Shown here piece by piece: positions 6,272-12,845 of a DNA stretch of 12,845 bases; within the stretch, counting starts at the first letter, position 1, and the number at the start of each line of letters is the position of its first letter. Both the position numbers and the translations under genes were made by a program. The DNA is from Syntrophomonas sp. UBA4911 (lineage in GTDB: Bacteria > Bacillota > Syntrophomonadia > Syntrophomonadales > Syntrophomonadaceae), in the NCBI GenBank assembly GCA_002398105.1, contig DHCD01000024.1, positions 6,912 through 19,756 on the forward strand, read 5' to 3'. The notes under the pieces are model-generated. The model was given only the letters and a program-made list of their open reading frames with translations, was not told the DNA's origin and did no database searches.

Positions 6272-7006
6272 TCACTTTGTAGCCACATCTCTTTTTTTCA
6301 GCCATAGGACCGCAAACAAGGTGCAGACGACAAGATAGAAAATGCTGCTGAGAATAAACTGTTCCGTGCCGCACTGCATTCCTCCTCCGGGGTTGTTGGC
6401 ACGCATGCCCAGGCATAAAAGGGAATATGGAAACCATACCCCGTAACCTTTGGCCAGCGCCGCCAACCCTGATATACCGCCGATCAGCGCGATTCCTACC
6501 GGTACGGCGAAGCTGCGGATTACCAGCGCTATACAGAGCTGGAGAGCGCAGATCACAGCCCCGCCGGCTACGCCGTACAGAAGCCATTCCGGAAGTTCCG
6601 GCGGAATCGGAGAGGTAAACCCGCAGAGTTTACCGGAAATAACGAATAAAATCCCGGTCCAGGCCTGGGTCAGCAGAACCATAACGGCTGCGGCGAGGAG
6701 TTTGGCTAAATAAATATGGAAAACCGGTATCGGAGCCGTCATTACAGCATTCCAATTGTAATTGCTATGTTCCAGGCGGCACAGATAGGAGCAGTAAACC
6801 CCTATGGTGGCGGGAAGAAAAAAATAGCAGGTGAAGATGGTGTGCTGCGACCACAGGCTATACCACTGATCCTGTAAAATGCTGATATTTTGCAGATAAT
6901 TAAAGCTGCCCATGACTGCGGGCAGGATAGGAAGAAGCAAAAAAGCAAGCCAGACCGGGCTGTGACTCAGTTTCATCCTTTCCGCCCTGAGGGTTCGAAG
7001 CAACAT
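6272..7006 (-). CDS. ABC-2 type permease, lantibiotic-immunity LanG/MutG-like
   Basis: A 244-residue membrane protein with about six hydrophobic segments (roughly 16-36, 58-78, 98-125, 140-165, 165-187, 217-235) and an N-terminal amphipathic start (RTLRAERMKLSHSP) typical of small ABC-2 permeases. It is the last gene of an ATPase-permease-permease set. Start ATG 7004-7006 lies three bases after the stop of the preceding permease gene, with AGGAG inside that gene's end, so the two are co-translated closely. The two-permease arrangement matches LanFEG and CprABC transporters that remove cationic antimicrobial peptides from the membrane. The exact substrate cannot be read from sequence. No clear terminator follows. 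Confidence 0.85.
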   Translation of the reverse strand: MLLRTLRAERMKLSHSPVWLAFLLLPILPAVMGSFNYLQNISILQDQWYSLWSQHTIFTCYFFLPATIGVYCSYLCRLEHSNYNWNAVMTAPIPVFHIYLAKLLAAAVMVLLTQAWTGILFVISGKLCGFTSPIPPELPEWLLYGVAGGAVICALQLCIALVIRSFAVPVGIALIGGISGLAALAKGYGVWFPYSLLCLGMRANNPGGGMQCGTEQFILSSIFYLVVCTLFAVLWLKKRDVATK

Positions 7007-7009
7007 ATT

Positions 7010-7762
7010 CTACATCTCCTTTCGTATAAACAGCGCGCGGCCTATGCTATAAATCACGCCGAACATGATAAGCAGAGTGATAAACCCGGTCCAGTCAACC
7101 GGCACAAAATGAAAATTCGTAATCCGTGTCGCCCGGTCCCAGTCCATGCCCACCAACATAAGCACACCGTAATATCCCCAAAGGAGAAATTTTGCCAGGT
7201 TTTGAGGAAAATAGAGGATAAAAAGGCCGGCAAAACTGCCGATAATACCTATGCTAAAGGGAATCATCTGGTTTTTGATCAGCAGCGACAGGATCTGCTG
7301 TAAAAGAAGAATAGTCAGATTCACGGCGGTGGTGAAAAGCAGATAATAGCACAGCTTATCCAGCGGCACCTTTCCCTCAAATCCCATCGCGCATCCCACG
7401 GCGACAATAACAATAAGCTGCAGAAGAACTGTGGCGAGCATATACAACCCGCCGCATAAAAATTTAGCGGTAAATAGACGCCCGGCCGGCATAATGGTTG
7501 CAAGCAGTTTCAGCGTCTGCCCCTTGTGCTCAATATCACAAAGCCGCGACGCCACCACGGCCGCAATGATCGGCATCATGATGGAATTCAAGATCGGGAA
7601 CTGGTACAAAAAGTACATCCAGCCCTGGGAAAGGTCGTGGGCGTCCATACTTTGAACTCCCCACAGCGACCACAGCATCTGCACGAAAATCAGGGCGGCG
7701 ACGATGGCCCATATCCTTCGGCGGCGGATTTTATGAAATTCCATGGTAAAGGCCTTGATCAT
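7010..7762 (-). CDS. ABC-2 type permease, lantibiotic-immunity LanE/MutE-like
   Basis: A 250-residue integral membrane protein with about six hydrophobic segments and the basic N-terminus MEFHKIRRRR followed by TM1, typical of MutE/EpiE/CprB-type permeases. The motif-like stretch RLCDIEHKGQTLKLLATMP-type loop after TM2 (approximately residues 73-92) is the coupling region usual in these short ABC-2 proteins. The ATG (7760-7762) overlaps the stop of the ATPase gene in ATGA, giving translational coupling. It presumably forms a heterodimeric channel with the next permease, energised by the ATPase encoded upstream. Confidence 0.87.
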   Translation of the reverse strand: MIKAFTMEFHKIRRRRIWAIVAALIFVQMLWSLWGVQSMDAHDLSQGWMYFLYQFPILNSIMMPIIAAVVASRLCDIEHKGQTLKLLATIMPAGRLFTAKFLCGGLYMLATVLLQLIVIVAVGCAMGFEGKVPLDKLCYYLLFTTAVNLTILLLQQILSLLIKNQMIPFSIGIIGSFAGLFILYFPQNLAKFLLWGYYGVLMLVGMDWDRATRITNFHFVPVDWTGFITLLIMFGVIYSIGRALFIRKEM

Positions 7763-8673
7763 AAGCTCACCGCCGTTCCGGTCAACTCAAGGAAAATATC
7801 TTCAAGGCTTTTGCTCCGCTCTTCAATGCGCACCACCCCGATATTTCTTTCGTAAAGCCCGGCAATATGAGCAGCAAGCTCGTTATCGGAAAGCCGGGGC
7901 AGTAAAAGGTGATTCTCCTGCGTTAGGCAGGAAATGCCCTGCTCGGCCAATATTAGGGCCGCCGCCTGGTTATTCAGAGTACGGACAGCGATGCTGGGTC
8001 TGCTCCGGGCATGAAGGGTTGACAAACGCTCCTGAAAAACCAGTTCACCGCTACTGATGATTCCTACATAGGTGGCGATCTGGTCGATCTCACTGAGCAG
8101 ATGACTGGATACCATAACCGTCATGCCATATTGTTGCGGCAAGGAGCAAATCAACTCGCGCATTTCCTGAATGCCCGCCGGGTCCAGGCCGTTGGTCGGC
8201 TCATCAAGAATCAAAAGCTTCGGGTTGCCCAACAGCGCGCTGGCAATCCCCAGGCGCTGCTTCATACCCATTGAATACTGCCCTACCCTTTTCCCCTTTT
8301 GATTCTCCAGCCGGACGATTTGCAGCACCCTGCTGATATCCTTAGCCGGCACCCCCTTGAGCGTACTGACGATCTGCAGATTTTCTGCCCCGGTCAAGTG
8401 CCCGTAATAACTGGGCGATTCGATCAGAGACCCCACGTCTTTCAGTATGGCCAGCCGATTGCGGCTGTCAACCTGTCTGCCGAACACGGTGATGGTTCCG
8501 GCTGTTGGTCGGGCCAGCCCCAGCAGCATTTTCATGGTGGTGGATTTGCCCGCGCCGTTTGGCCCCAGAAAGCCGTAAACCACGCCTTCCGGTACTTTAA
8601 GATCCAGATCCTTCACCCGCAGTACCTTGCCATACTGCTTGCAAAGGCCGGTTGTGGTGATAATATCGGACAT
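7759..8673 (-). CDS. ABC transporter ATPase of lantibiotic-immunity type (E-loop)
   Basis: A 304-residue nucleotide-binding subunit. Walker A GPNGAGKST is at 37-45, signature YSMGMKQRL at 133-141, Walker B LLILDEP at 153-159 and the switch His at 191 (SSH). Where most ABC ATPases have a Q-loop Gln, this one has Glu in GSLIESPSYY (E85). That 'E-loop' is known from the LanF subunits of lantibiotic immunity transporters and supports assignment to this subgroup rather than general drug or Na+ exporters. Residues about 220-304 form the C-terminal accessory domain common in BcrA/LanF proteins. First gene of its operon, with the ribosome site AAAGGGGGG 8 bases before the ATG. It is divergent from a sensor kinase/regulator pair that probably controls it. 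A role in defence against bacteriocins or bacitracin-like peptides is inferred. Confidence 0.93.
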   Translation of the reverse strand: MSDIITTTGLCKQYGKVLRVKDLDLKVPEGVVYGFLGPNGAGKSTTMKMLLGLARPTAGTITVFGRQVDSRNRLAILKDVGSLIESPSYYGHLTGAENLQIVSTLKGVPAKDISRVLQIVRLENQKGKRVGQYSMGMKQRLGIASALLGNPKLLILDEPTNGLDPAGIQEMRELICSLPQQYGMTVMVSSHLLSEIDQIATYVGIISSGELVFQERLSTLHARSRPSIAVRTLNNQAAALILAEQGISCLTQENHLLLPRLSDNELAAHIAGLYERNIGVVRIEERSKSLEDIFLELTGTAVSL

Positions 8674-8711
8674 TTTGATGTCCCCCCTTTTATCAAGATC
8701 AAGCTGAGAAC

Positions 8712-8765
8712 ATCATAACCGAGGCTTCTTAAATGAGCCTGTAGGCAAGCTTACATTTACCTTAA
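8712..8765 (-). promoter_or_regulatory. ABC operon promoter with 11-bp-phased CTTAA/CTTAC boxes
   Basis: On the plus strand CTTAA (8728-8732), CTTAC (8750-8754) and CTTAA (8761-8765) start 22 and 11 bp apart, with a partial CTGTA (8739-8743) filling the empty slot. Pentamer, 6-base gap, pentamer is the design of LanR sites such as those of SpaR. For the minus-strand operon a -10 TATGAT (8717-8712) is present, with no good -35 at 8735-8740, as expected if the regulator supplies recruitment. The two best boxes lie just upstream of that -35 position. Confidence 0.5.
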
Positions 8766-8792
8766 TTTTGCATAAAAGCTCCGGATTTACGT

Positions 8793-8798
8793 TATAAT
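8793..8798 (+). promoter_or_regulatory. -10 box (TATAAT) of the regulator/kinase operon
   Basis: A perfect TATAAT covers the first possible ATG (8797-8799) of the regulator frame. Transcription should begin near 8804-8806, so translation from 8797 is impossible from this promoter, and the ATG at 8815 is the likely start, with a leader of only about ten bases. No consensus -35 stands at 17 bp; TTGCAT (8768-8773) is 19 bp away. The phased boxes at 8728-8765 lie just upstream, so autoregulation is plausible. Confidence 0.6.
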
Positions 8799-8814
8799 GA
8801 GCGTGGTGATCCAT

Positions 8815-9534
8815 ATGAACGACATTTTTGACTGCAAGCTTCTGATTGTTGACGACGAACCGCAGCTGCGCCGGATGGTAAGTGAAATTCTGAACCGGGA
8901 CGGCTTTAGAAAGCTGGTGACTGCTGCCGGCTGCAATGATGCGCGGCGGCTCTTCGCCGCGGAGAAGCCGGAGGGCATCATTCTGGACGTTGCTTTGCCG
9001 GACGGGGACGGCTTTTCCCTGATGCGCGAATTCCGCGCTGTATCGGCGGTTCCCGTACTGTTCCTTTCCGCCCGTGACGAAGATGAAAACCGTCTGCTCG
9101 GTCTGGGGCTGGGGGCGGACGATTATATCGTAAAGCCGTTTTTACCTCGCGAACTTACGCTGAGGCTGCGGGCGGTATTAAGCCGCGCCTATTTTCCGGT
9201 TGTGCTCAGGCAAACGGAAAAACCGGTTTTCCGCTTAGGAGAAACGGAAATCAACTTTAACAGCGGAACGGTATCAACCCCAACCGGTGCTCTTACCCTC
9301 ACGGCCAAGGAATATGCGCTGCTGGAAAAGCTGTATGAAAACCGGGGAAATATCGTTACCGGCGACAGCTTATGCCGCGCGGCGTGGGGCGACGATCTCT
9401 ACGGTTATGAGAATACCCTGATGGTGCATATTCGCCGCCTGCGCGAGAAGATTGAGCCCCAGCCATCGGCCCCGCGCTTTCTCCTTACCGTGCGGGGACT
9501 GGGTTATAAACTGATGGGAGCGGATAATCAATGA
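8815..9534 (+). CDS. OmpR-family response regulator of the peptide-resistance locus (CprR/LanR-like)
   Basis: Starting at ATG 8815 the protein has 239 residues. The receiver domain (7-118) shows D13/D14, phosphoacceptor D58 in IILDVALPD, S85 and K108 (VKPF). The winged-helix domain (about 140-233) ends in MVHIRRLREKIE and LLTVRGLGYKL. An upstream in-frame ATG at 8797 overlaps a perfect -10 box, so the later start is preferred even though its ribosome site (GGTGAT) is weak and close. It overlaps the kinase gene by 4 bp (ATGA). By position it is the partner of that kinase and the likely activator of the divergent ABC operon, as CprR is for CprABC in Clostridioides; the target is inference. Confidence 0.93.
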   Translation: MNDIFDCKLLIVDDEPQLRRMVSEILNRDGFRKLVTAAGCNDARRLFAAEKPEGIILDVALPDGDGFSLMREFRAVSAVPVLFLSARDEDENRLLGLGLGADDYIVKPFLPRELTLRLRAVLSRAYFPVVLRQTEKPVFRLGETEINFNSGTVSTPTGALTLTAKEYALLEKLYENRGNIVTGDSLCRAAWGDDLYGYENTLMVHIRRLREKIEPQPSAPRFLLTVRGLGYKLMGADNQ

Positions 9535-10916
9535 AAAGCATGGTGAAAATCCTCTTTCGCTATGTGCTTTCGGCCGCCGGAGTAGCCCTTATTCTACTCA
9601 TAATCAATTTTGCGCTGTTGGCGGCATGGACGGTGCAGACGAGTAAAATAGCAGCACCGAAGGAATATAGTATTGTCCAGATTGCATCCGGCCTGACCCG
9701 ATCAGGCGGCGTTTACACCCTTTCCGAATCCGCCGGCCGGGAGATCGAAAAGCGATATCAATGGGCCATGCTGCTGGATAATGCCGGCAATGTGATTTGG
9801 AGCAAAAATCTACCCGGCGATGTACCGCTTCATTACAGCGTTGCTGAGGTGGCAAGCTTTGTCCGTTGGTACTTAAACGACTATCCGGTAACTGCCTGGC
9901 GTCATCCGGACGGTCTTTTTGTGCTTGGCAGCAGCAAAGAAAGTACGTGGAAATATCCTATTGAAATGTCTCAAAAAGTGATGGACAATACCCTCTTATG
10001 GATTCCCGCTGTTTTGCTGTTAAACGGTATCGCAGCCGTGCTGCTGGCGTTGCTTTTCGGCATGCGCCTGTTTCGTTCTTTGAAGCCGCTGGCCCAGGGC
10101 ATTGAGAATATGGCTGAAAAGCAGCCGGTGGAGCTTTCTACCCGCGGCCTCCTCGGCGACCTCGCCGCCGGGGTCAATAAAACTTCCACGCGGCTAATGG
10201 AGCAGGAGAGCGCTCTCCATAAACGGGACCATGCCCGCACAGCATGGATTGCCGGGGTCTCCCACGATATCCGCACTCCCCTTTCTCTGGTTATGGGTTA
10301 CGCCAGCCAGTTGGAGGACGATCCCGAATTGCCGCCGGTTCAAAGAGATCAGGCGGGTATTATCCGCAGGCAGAGCGAACGTATAAAGACGCTGGTCAGT
10401 GACCTAAATCTTGCTTCCAAGCTGGAATATGATATGCAGCCCCTGCGCCGGAACCCCCTGATGCTGGCTGCACTCTTACGCGGCGTAGCCGCCGATTTTT
10501 TAAACAGCGGACTTGACAATAGCTATGTAATAGACCTAACCATAGATGAAAGCGCCCAAAAAGCTATGATCAGCGGCGATGAAGAGCTTTTGCGCCGGGC
10601 GGTTGCCAATTTGATGGCAAACAGCATTCACCATAATCCCAACGGCTGTGCGATAAAAATAATGTTGGAAGCAGGCTGGGGTAATTGTTCGCTTTCCGTT
10701 TCCGACAACGGCGTTGGTTTCCCGCCTGACCGGCTCAGCCGGCTGAACCATCCGCAAAATGCCGCCGAACTGCAAAATCATGGCTTAGGCCTTACCATCG
10801 TCCGGCAAATCGTTAAGGCTCATGGAGGAACTGCAGAATTTCGCAATCTGCCCGCGGGCGGTTGCCTGGTTGTACTCTGCTTGCCCGTATGCACTGCGGT
10901 AATAACTGCTCAGTAA
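9531..10916 (+). CDS. Sensor histidine kinase of the peptide-resistance locus (CprK/LanK-like)
   Basis: A 461-residue membrane kinase. TM1 is at about 12-34, an extracytoplasmic sensor of about 120 residues (35-153) follows, TM2 is at about 155-178, and a HAMP-like linker reaches about 230. The dimerisation box SHDIRTPLSLVMGYA has the phospho-His at H245. The ATPase domain shows an N-box with N364, G1 box DNGVGF (392-397) and G2 box NHGLGLTIV. The overall size and large external domain resemble CprK and LanK kinases that detect lantibiotics directly rather than the small BceS type with no external loop. Its start overlaps the regulator stop by 4 bp, so the pair is made together. The ligand is not readable from sequence. 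No clear terminator follows before the feo promoter. Confidence 0.93.
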   Translation: MKSMVKILFRYVLSAAGVALILLIINFALLAAWTVQTSKIAAPKEYSIVQIASGLTRSGGVYTLSESAGREIEKRYQWAMLLDNAGNVIWSKNLPGDVPLHYSVAEVASFVRWYLNDYPVTAWRHPDGLFVLGSSKESTWKYPIEMSQKVMDNTLLWIPAVLLLNGIAAVLLALLFGMRLFRSLKPLAQGIENMAEKQPVELSTRGLLGDLAAGVNKTSTRLMEQESALHKRDHARTAWIAGVSHDIRTPLSLVMGYASQLEDDPELPPVQRDQAGIIRRQSERIKTLVSDLNLASKLEYDMQPLRRNPLMLAALLRGVAADFLNSGLDNSYVIDLTIDESAQKAMISGDEELLRRAVANLMANSIHHNPNGCAIKIMLEAGWGNCSLSVSDNGVGFPPDRLSRLNHPQNAAELQNHGLGLTIVRQIVKAHGGTAEFRNLPAGGCLVVLCLPVCTAVITAQ

Positions 10917-10981
10917 AAGGCCTCTTTTCATCTCATTTCAGACATCTTTCGGGGATTAAATGCCGGTCGAATAAAAAACAA

Positions 10982-11010
10982 TTGACAAATTGCCCTCCAG
11001 CGGCTAAGAT
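10982..11010 (+). promoter_or_regulatory. feo operon promoter
   Basis: TTGACA (10982-10987) is a perfect -35; exactly 17 bases later comes TAAGAT (11005-11010), a fair -10. Transcription should begin near 11017, inside the Fur operator. The untranslated leader is about 90 bases and holds a small hairpin, GTTAG (11071-11075) with CTAAC (11082-11086), before the ribosome site. Confidence 0.8.
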
Positions 11011-11014
11011 GAAC

Positions 11015-11031
11015 TTGATAATTATTATCAA
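11015..11031 (+). promoter_or_regulatory. Fur box (iron-responsive operator)
   Basis: TTGATAAT-T-ATTATCAA is a perfect 17-base palindrome and contains the full 7-1-7 Fur consensus TGATAAT-N-ATTATCA (11016-11030). It lies four bases after the -10 box and covers the predicted transcription start, so iron-loaded Fur would block the promoter when iron is plentiful. Genes downstream are for ferrous iron uptake, which agrees. Confidence 0.9.
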
Positions 11032-11107
11032 TTACATATTAAGCTTTAAACCTATTTTTTTATGTTTGCAGTTAGCTATTCCTAACAATGAGGCGGAGGT
11101 GAAATCA

Positions 11108-11317
11108 ATGGAGACTCTTATTCTGCTGGCCATTGGACTGCTGGCTTTGATTATTCTTGCTGCCCACGTCAGAAAAATAATCCGCCTTTCCCAAAACGAT
11201 GGTAAAGGAGACGCTTGCGCGAGCTGTGGAAAGTGTTCAAGTTCATGTAAAGAATGGACCGTTTCTATTGAAAACATAAATCCAGAACAGCATCCGCCCG
11301 GGCAAAAAAAATCTTAA
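11108..11317 (+). CDS. FeoB-associated small Cys-rich membrane protein
   Basis: A 69-residue protein. One membrane helix (about 3-20) is followed by a short cytoplasmic or exposed tail with C37-x2-C40-x2-C43-x3-C47, the pattern of the FeoB-associated family (Pfam FeoB_associated, formerly called 'virus attachment p12'). Function is unknown; the conserved link to feoB and the Cys cluster suggest Fe(II) binding or Feo complex assembly. The ATG is preceded by GGAGGTG with a good gap; a longer open frame upstream has no such site. It is the first gene under the Fur-controlled promoter, before feoA, whereas in many Firmicutes the relative follows feoB. Confidence 0.85.
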   Translation: METLILLAIGLLALIILAAHVRKIIRLSQNDGKGDACASCGKCSSSCKEWTVSIENINPEQHPPGQKKS

Positions 11318-11328
11318 AGGGCTGGCCA

Positions 11329-11347
11329 CCGGTCAGGGCATGACCGG
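11329..11347 (+). other. Intercistronic hairpin before feoA
   Basis: CCGGTCA (11329-11335) and TGACCGG (11341-11347) form a perfect 7-bp stem with a 5-base loop, between the small Cys-rich gene and feoA. It lacks a T-tract, so it is not an intrinsic terminator. It could protect or separate the upstream message and change the ratio of products. Confidence 0.45.
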
Positions 11348-11389
11348 ATAAGTGAAAGAAATTCTGAAGCATTTACGGAGGTGAAAGGT

Positions 11390-11614
11390 ATGAAACGCAC
11401 ATTAAAGGAACTTTCCCCCGGGGAGAGAGGACGCATCAAAACCATTACCGGCAATGGCAGCATCCGCCGTCGCATCGTTGATATGGGGCTGGTGCCGGGC
11501 ACCGATCTGATTATGGAACGGTACGCCCCTCTGGGTGATCCGGTGGAGATAAAGAGCCAGGGATTTCATTTGTCTCTGCGCAAAGAAGAAGCTGACACCA
11601 TCATCCTGGAATAA
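11390..11614 (+). CDS. feoA: Ferrous iron transport protein A (FeoA, SH3-like)
   Basis: A 74-residue cytoplasmic protein, the normal size for FeoA. It shows the family pattern: LKELSPGERGRI near the start, then GNGSIRRRIVDMGLVPGTDLIME, then APLGDPVEIKSQGFHLSLRKEEADTIILE, which folds as a small SH3-like barrel. It is thought to bind FeoB and affect its GTPase or transport activity. The ATG at 11390 is chosen because GGAGGTG lies 8 bases before it; the in-frame GTG at 11381 is part of that ribosome site and is rejected. feoB follows 20 bases later in the same operon. Confidence 0.95.
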   Translation: MKRTLKELSPGERGRIKTITGNGSIRRRIVDMGLVPGTDLIMERYAPLGDPVEIKSQGFHLSLRKEEADTIILE

Positions 11615-11634
11615 ACTGGAGGGAGGAAATCGAA

Positions 11635-12845
11635 ATGAAAACCAAGAATTTGGTCATAGCCCTGGCCGGCAATCCCAACGCTGGGAAAACCACCATATTC
11701 AACGCTATGACCGGCGCCCGGCAACATGTGGGCAACTATCCCGGTGTAACCGTAGAAAGAAAAGAAGGCCGGGTGAAATATAAAGATTATGACATCACTG
11801 TGATTGACTTGCCTGGGACCTACGGTCTTTCAGCCTATTCGCCCGACGAGGTGGTAGCCCGGCAAGTAATCATTGAAGAAAAGCCTGATATTGTAGTCAA
11901 TATTCTTGATGCTTCCAATCTGGAGCGCAACCTTTATCTCACCCTGCAATTAAAAGAATTGGGGGTGCCGCTGGTTCTAGCCCTTAATATGGCCGATGTA
12001 GCAGAGAAAAACGCCGTCAAAATCAACTATTCTTTGCTGGCCCAGCTTTTGGGAGCGCCGGTGGTACGCTGCGTGGGGAATAAGAACGAAGGCATAAGCG
12101 ATATTTTGGAGGCAGTGGTTAACCGTTATCGTGGACAAGGCAATATAAAAGAAAGACAAATGCGTTACGGTCAGGCGATTGAAGCCGAGTTGTCGCTCCT
12201 GCAGGAGAAAATCAACTGGGGCGGAGCTCCGGCCCAGGAAATCGCGGCTGGGGCTGAAACTTATTCATCGCTGGCTTCGCCCCTTACTTCCCTGCCCTTG
12301 CGCTGGGTGCTGGTCAAGCTGTTGGAAAACGATCAGGAAGTAAGCCGGCAGTTGGCTGCTGTTCAGGACGGCCAAGCCATAATTGACGGAGTTGCCCAGA
12401 GCCAGCAGCGATTAAAAGGTATCCTGGATATGGAATTGGAAATAGCCCTGGTGGAAGACCGCTACGCCTTTATTCGCGGCATCTGCCGGGAGGCCTGCGA
12501 ACGGGGCGCCCTGGACCGGGTAAGCGTAACCGAAAAAATTGATAATATCCTTTTGAACCGAGTGTTAGGCCTGCCTATTTTTTTGGGTATGATGTGGCTT
12601 CTTTTTCAATTGACTTTTACTTTGGGCGCGCCCTTCATGGATTGGATCGACGTCGGGGTTTCCTCCCTGGGGGACTGGGTGAATGCTAATATGGCCGACG
12701 GCATGCTGCGTTCCCTGCTGGTGGACGGCATCATCGGCGGCGTAGGCGGAGTAATCGTTTTCTTACCCAATATTATACTTTTGTTCCTGGGCATCGCTCT
12801 TTTGGAGGACACCGGCTATATGGCCCGGGCCGCCTTTGTAATGGA
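11635..12845 (+). CDS. feoB: Ferrous iron transporter FeoB, N-terminal part (runs off window)
   Basis: The frame is open from ATG 11635 to the window end (403 full codons), so the C-terminal part is missing. The N-terminal G domain shows G1 GNPNAGKTT (12-20), the switch-I stretch GNYPGVTVE, G3 DLPG, and G4 NMAD, the FeoB form of NKxD. A helical insertion domain follows (about 170-270). From about residue 300 membrane helices begin, with GIIGGVGGVIVFLPNI and LLFLGIALLEDTGYMARAAF, the gate motifs of the permease core. G1 has Ala where Ser, Val or Cys is often found; the key Lys and Thr are intact. GGAGG stands 9 bases before the ATG. It imports Fe(II) across the cytoplasmic membrane and is controlled by the Fur operator upstream. 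Confidence 0.97.
   Translation, partial: MKTKNLVIALAGNPNAGKTTIFNAMTGARQHVGNYPGVTVERKEGRVKYKDYDITVIDLPGTYGLSAYSPDEVVARQVIIEEKPDIVVNILDASNLERNLYLTLQLKELGVPLVLALNMADVAEKNAVKINYSLLAQLLGAPVVRCVGNKNEGISDILEAVVNRYRGQGNIKERQMRYGQAIEAELSLLQEKINWGGAPAQEIAAGAETYSSLASPLTSLPLRWVLVKLLENDQEVSRQLAAVQDGQAIIDGVAQSQQRLKGILDMELEIALVEDRYAFIRGICREACERGALDRVSVTEKIDNILLNRVLGLPIFLGMMWLLFQLTFTLGAPFMDWIDVGVSSLGDWVNANMADGMLRSLLVDGIIGGVGGVIVFLPNIILLFLGIALLEDTGYMARAAFVM

Noticed and set aside
6189..6587. Minus-strand Arg-rich open frame overlapping the end of the LanG-like permease gene
   Set aside because: Composition is typical of a frame-shifted reading of a membrane protein gene; the permease frame explains the region.
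6890..7303. Plus-strand open frame opposite the two permease genes
   Set aside because: It crosses the junction of two convincing membrane protein genes on the other strand and encodes a low-complexity basic product; it is a shadow frame.
8797..8814. ATG at 8797 as start of the response regulator
   Set aside because: It sits inside the TATAAT -10 box, and the added residues are not part of the receiver fold.
10917..10981. Possible terminator after the sensor kinase (AAAAGGCCTCTTTT region)
   Set aside because: It is a short palindrome with no room for a loop, not a stable stem.
1..12845. Search for lantibiotic precursor genes, transposases, CRISPR repeats, tRNAs and riboswitches
   Set aside because: Nothing convincing was found by reading both strands; small peptides with double-Gly leaders were not seen near the ABC locus.

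Overview
The window looks like a chromosomal stretch of an anaerobic Firmicute. Supporting signs are strong AGGAG/GGAGG ribosome sites, a LanFEG/CprABC-type peptide-resistance locus, two chemoreceptors, and a ferrous-iron (feo) operon with a textbook 7-1-7 Fur box. The mid-range base composition and mix of families would fit the Negativicutes (Sporomusa/Pelosinus-like), but that placement is a guess. I see no transposase, integrase, CRISPR array, tRNA or rRNA.

Left part (1-2880, minus strand): a probable copper or thiol/metal-handling operon, read right to left. It holds a DUF2318 Cys-rich exported protein, a fusion of HMA domain, UreH/SafE-like membrane domain and cupredoxin-like domain with a Cys-rich tail, an OmpR-family response regulator, and the first four codons of what is probably its histidine kinase, cut by the window edge. 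The DUF2318 gene has an oddity: its best start codon is followed three codons later by an in-frame TAA.

Middle (2881-6214): two convergent chemoreceptor genes. The first (+) is soluble and fuses a dinucleotide-binding Rossmann domain to a short MCP signalling hairpin; a strong terminator follows it. The second (-) is a classical transmembrane dCache-HAMP-MCP receptor carrying most of the amino-acid-binding motif. Upstream of it lie four heptamers (AGGTTAA type) spaced exactly 11 bp apart, plus a weak fifth, placed as expected for a response-regulator-activated promoter.

Right-middle (6272-10916): an ABC transporter operon (-) of the lantibiotic-immunity/CprABC type, with one ATPase carrying an E-loop and two permeases. 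It is divergent from an OmpR-type regulator and its sensor kinase (+), whose genes overlap by 4 bp. The shared intergenic region contains 11-bp-phased CTTAA/CTTAC boxes. No lantibiotic precursor or modification gene is present, so this looks like a stand-alone resistance and sensing unit.

Right end (10982-12845, +): a Fur-controlled iron uptake operon. It consists of a small FeoB-associated Cys-rich membrane protein, feoA, and feoB, which runs off the window. The promoter (TTGACA, 17 bp, TAAGAT) sits directly before a perfect TGATAAT-T-ATTATCA Fur operator.
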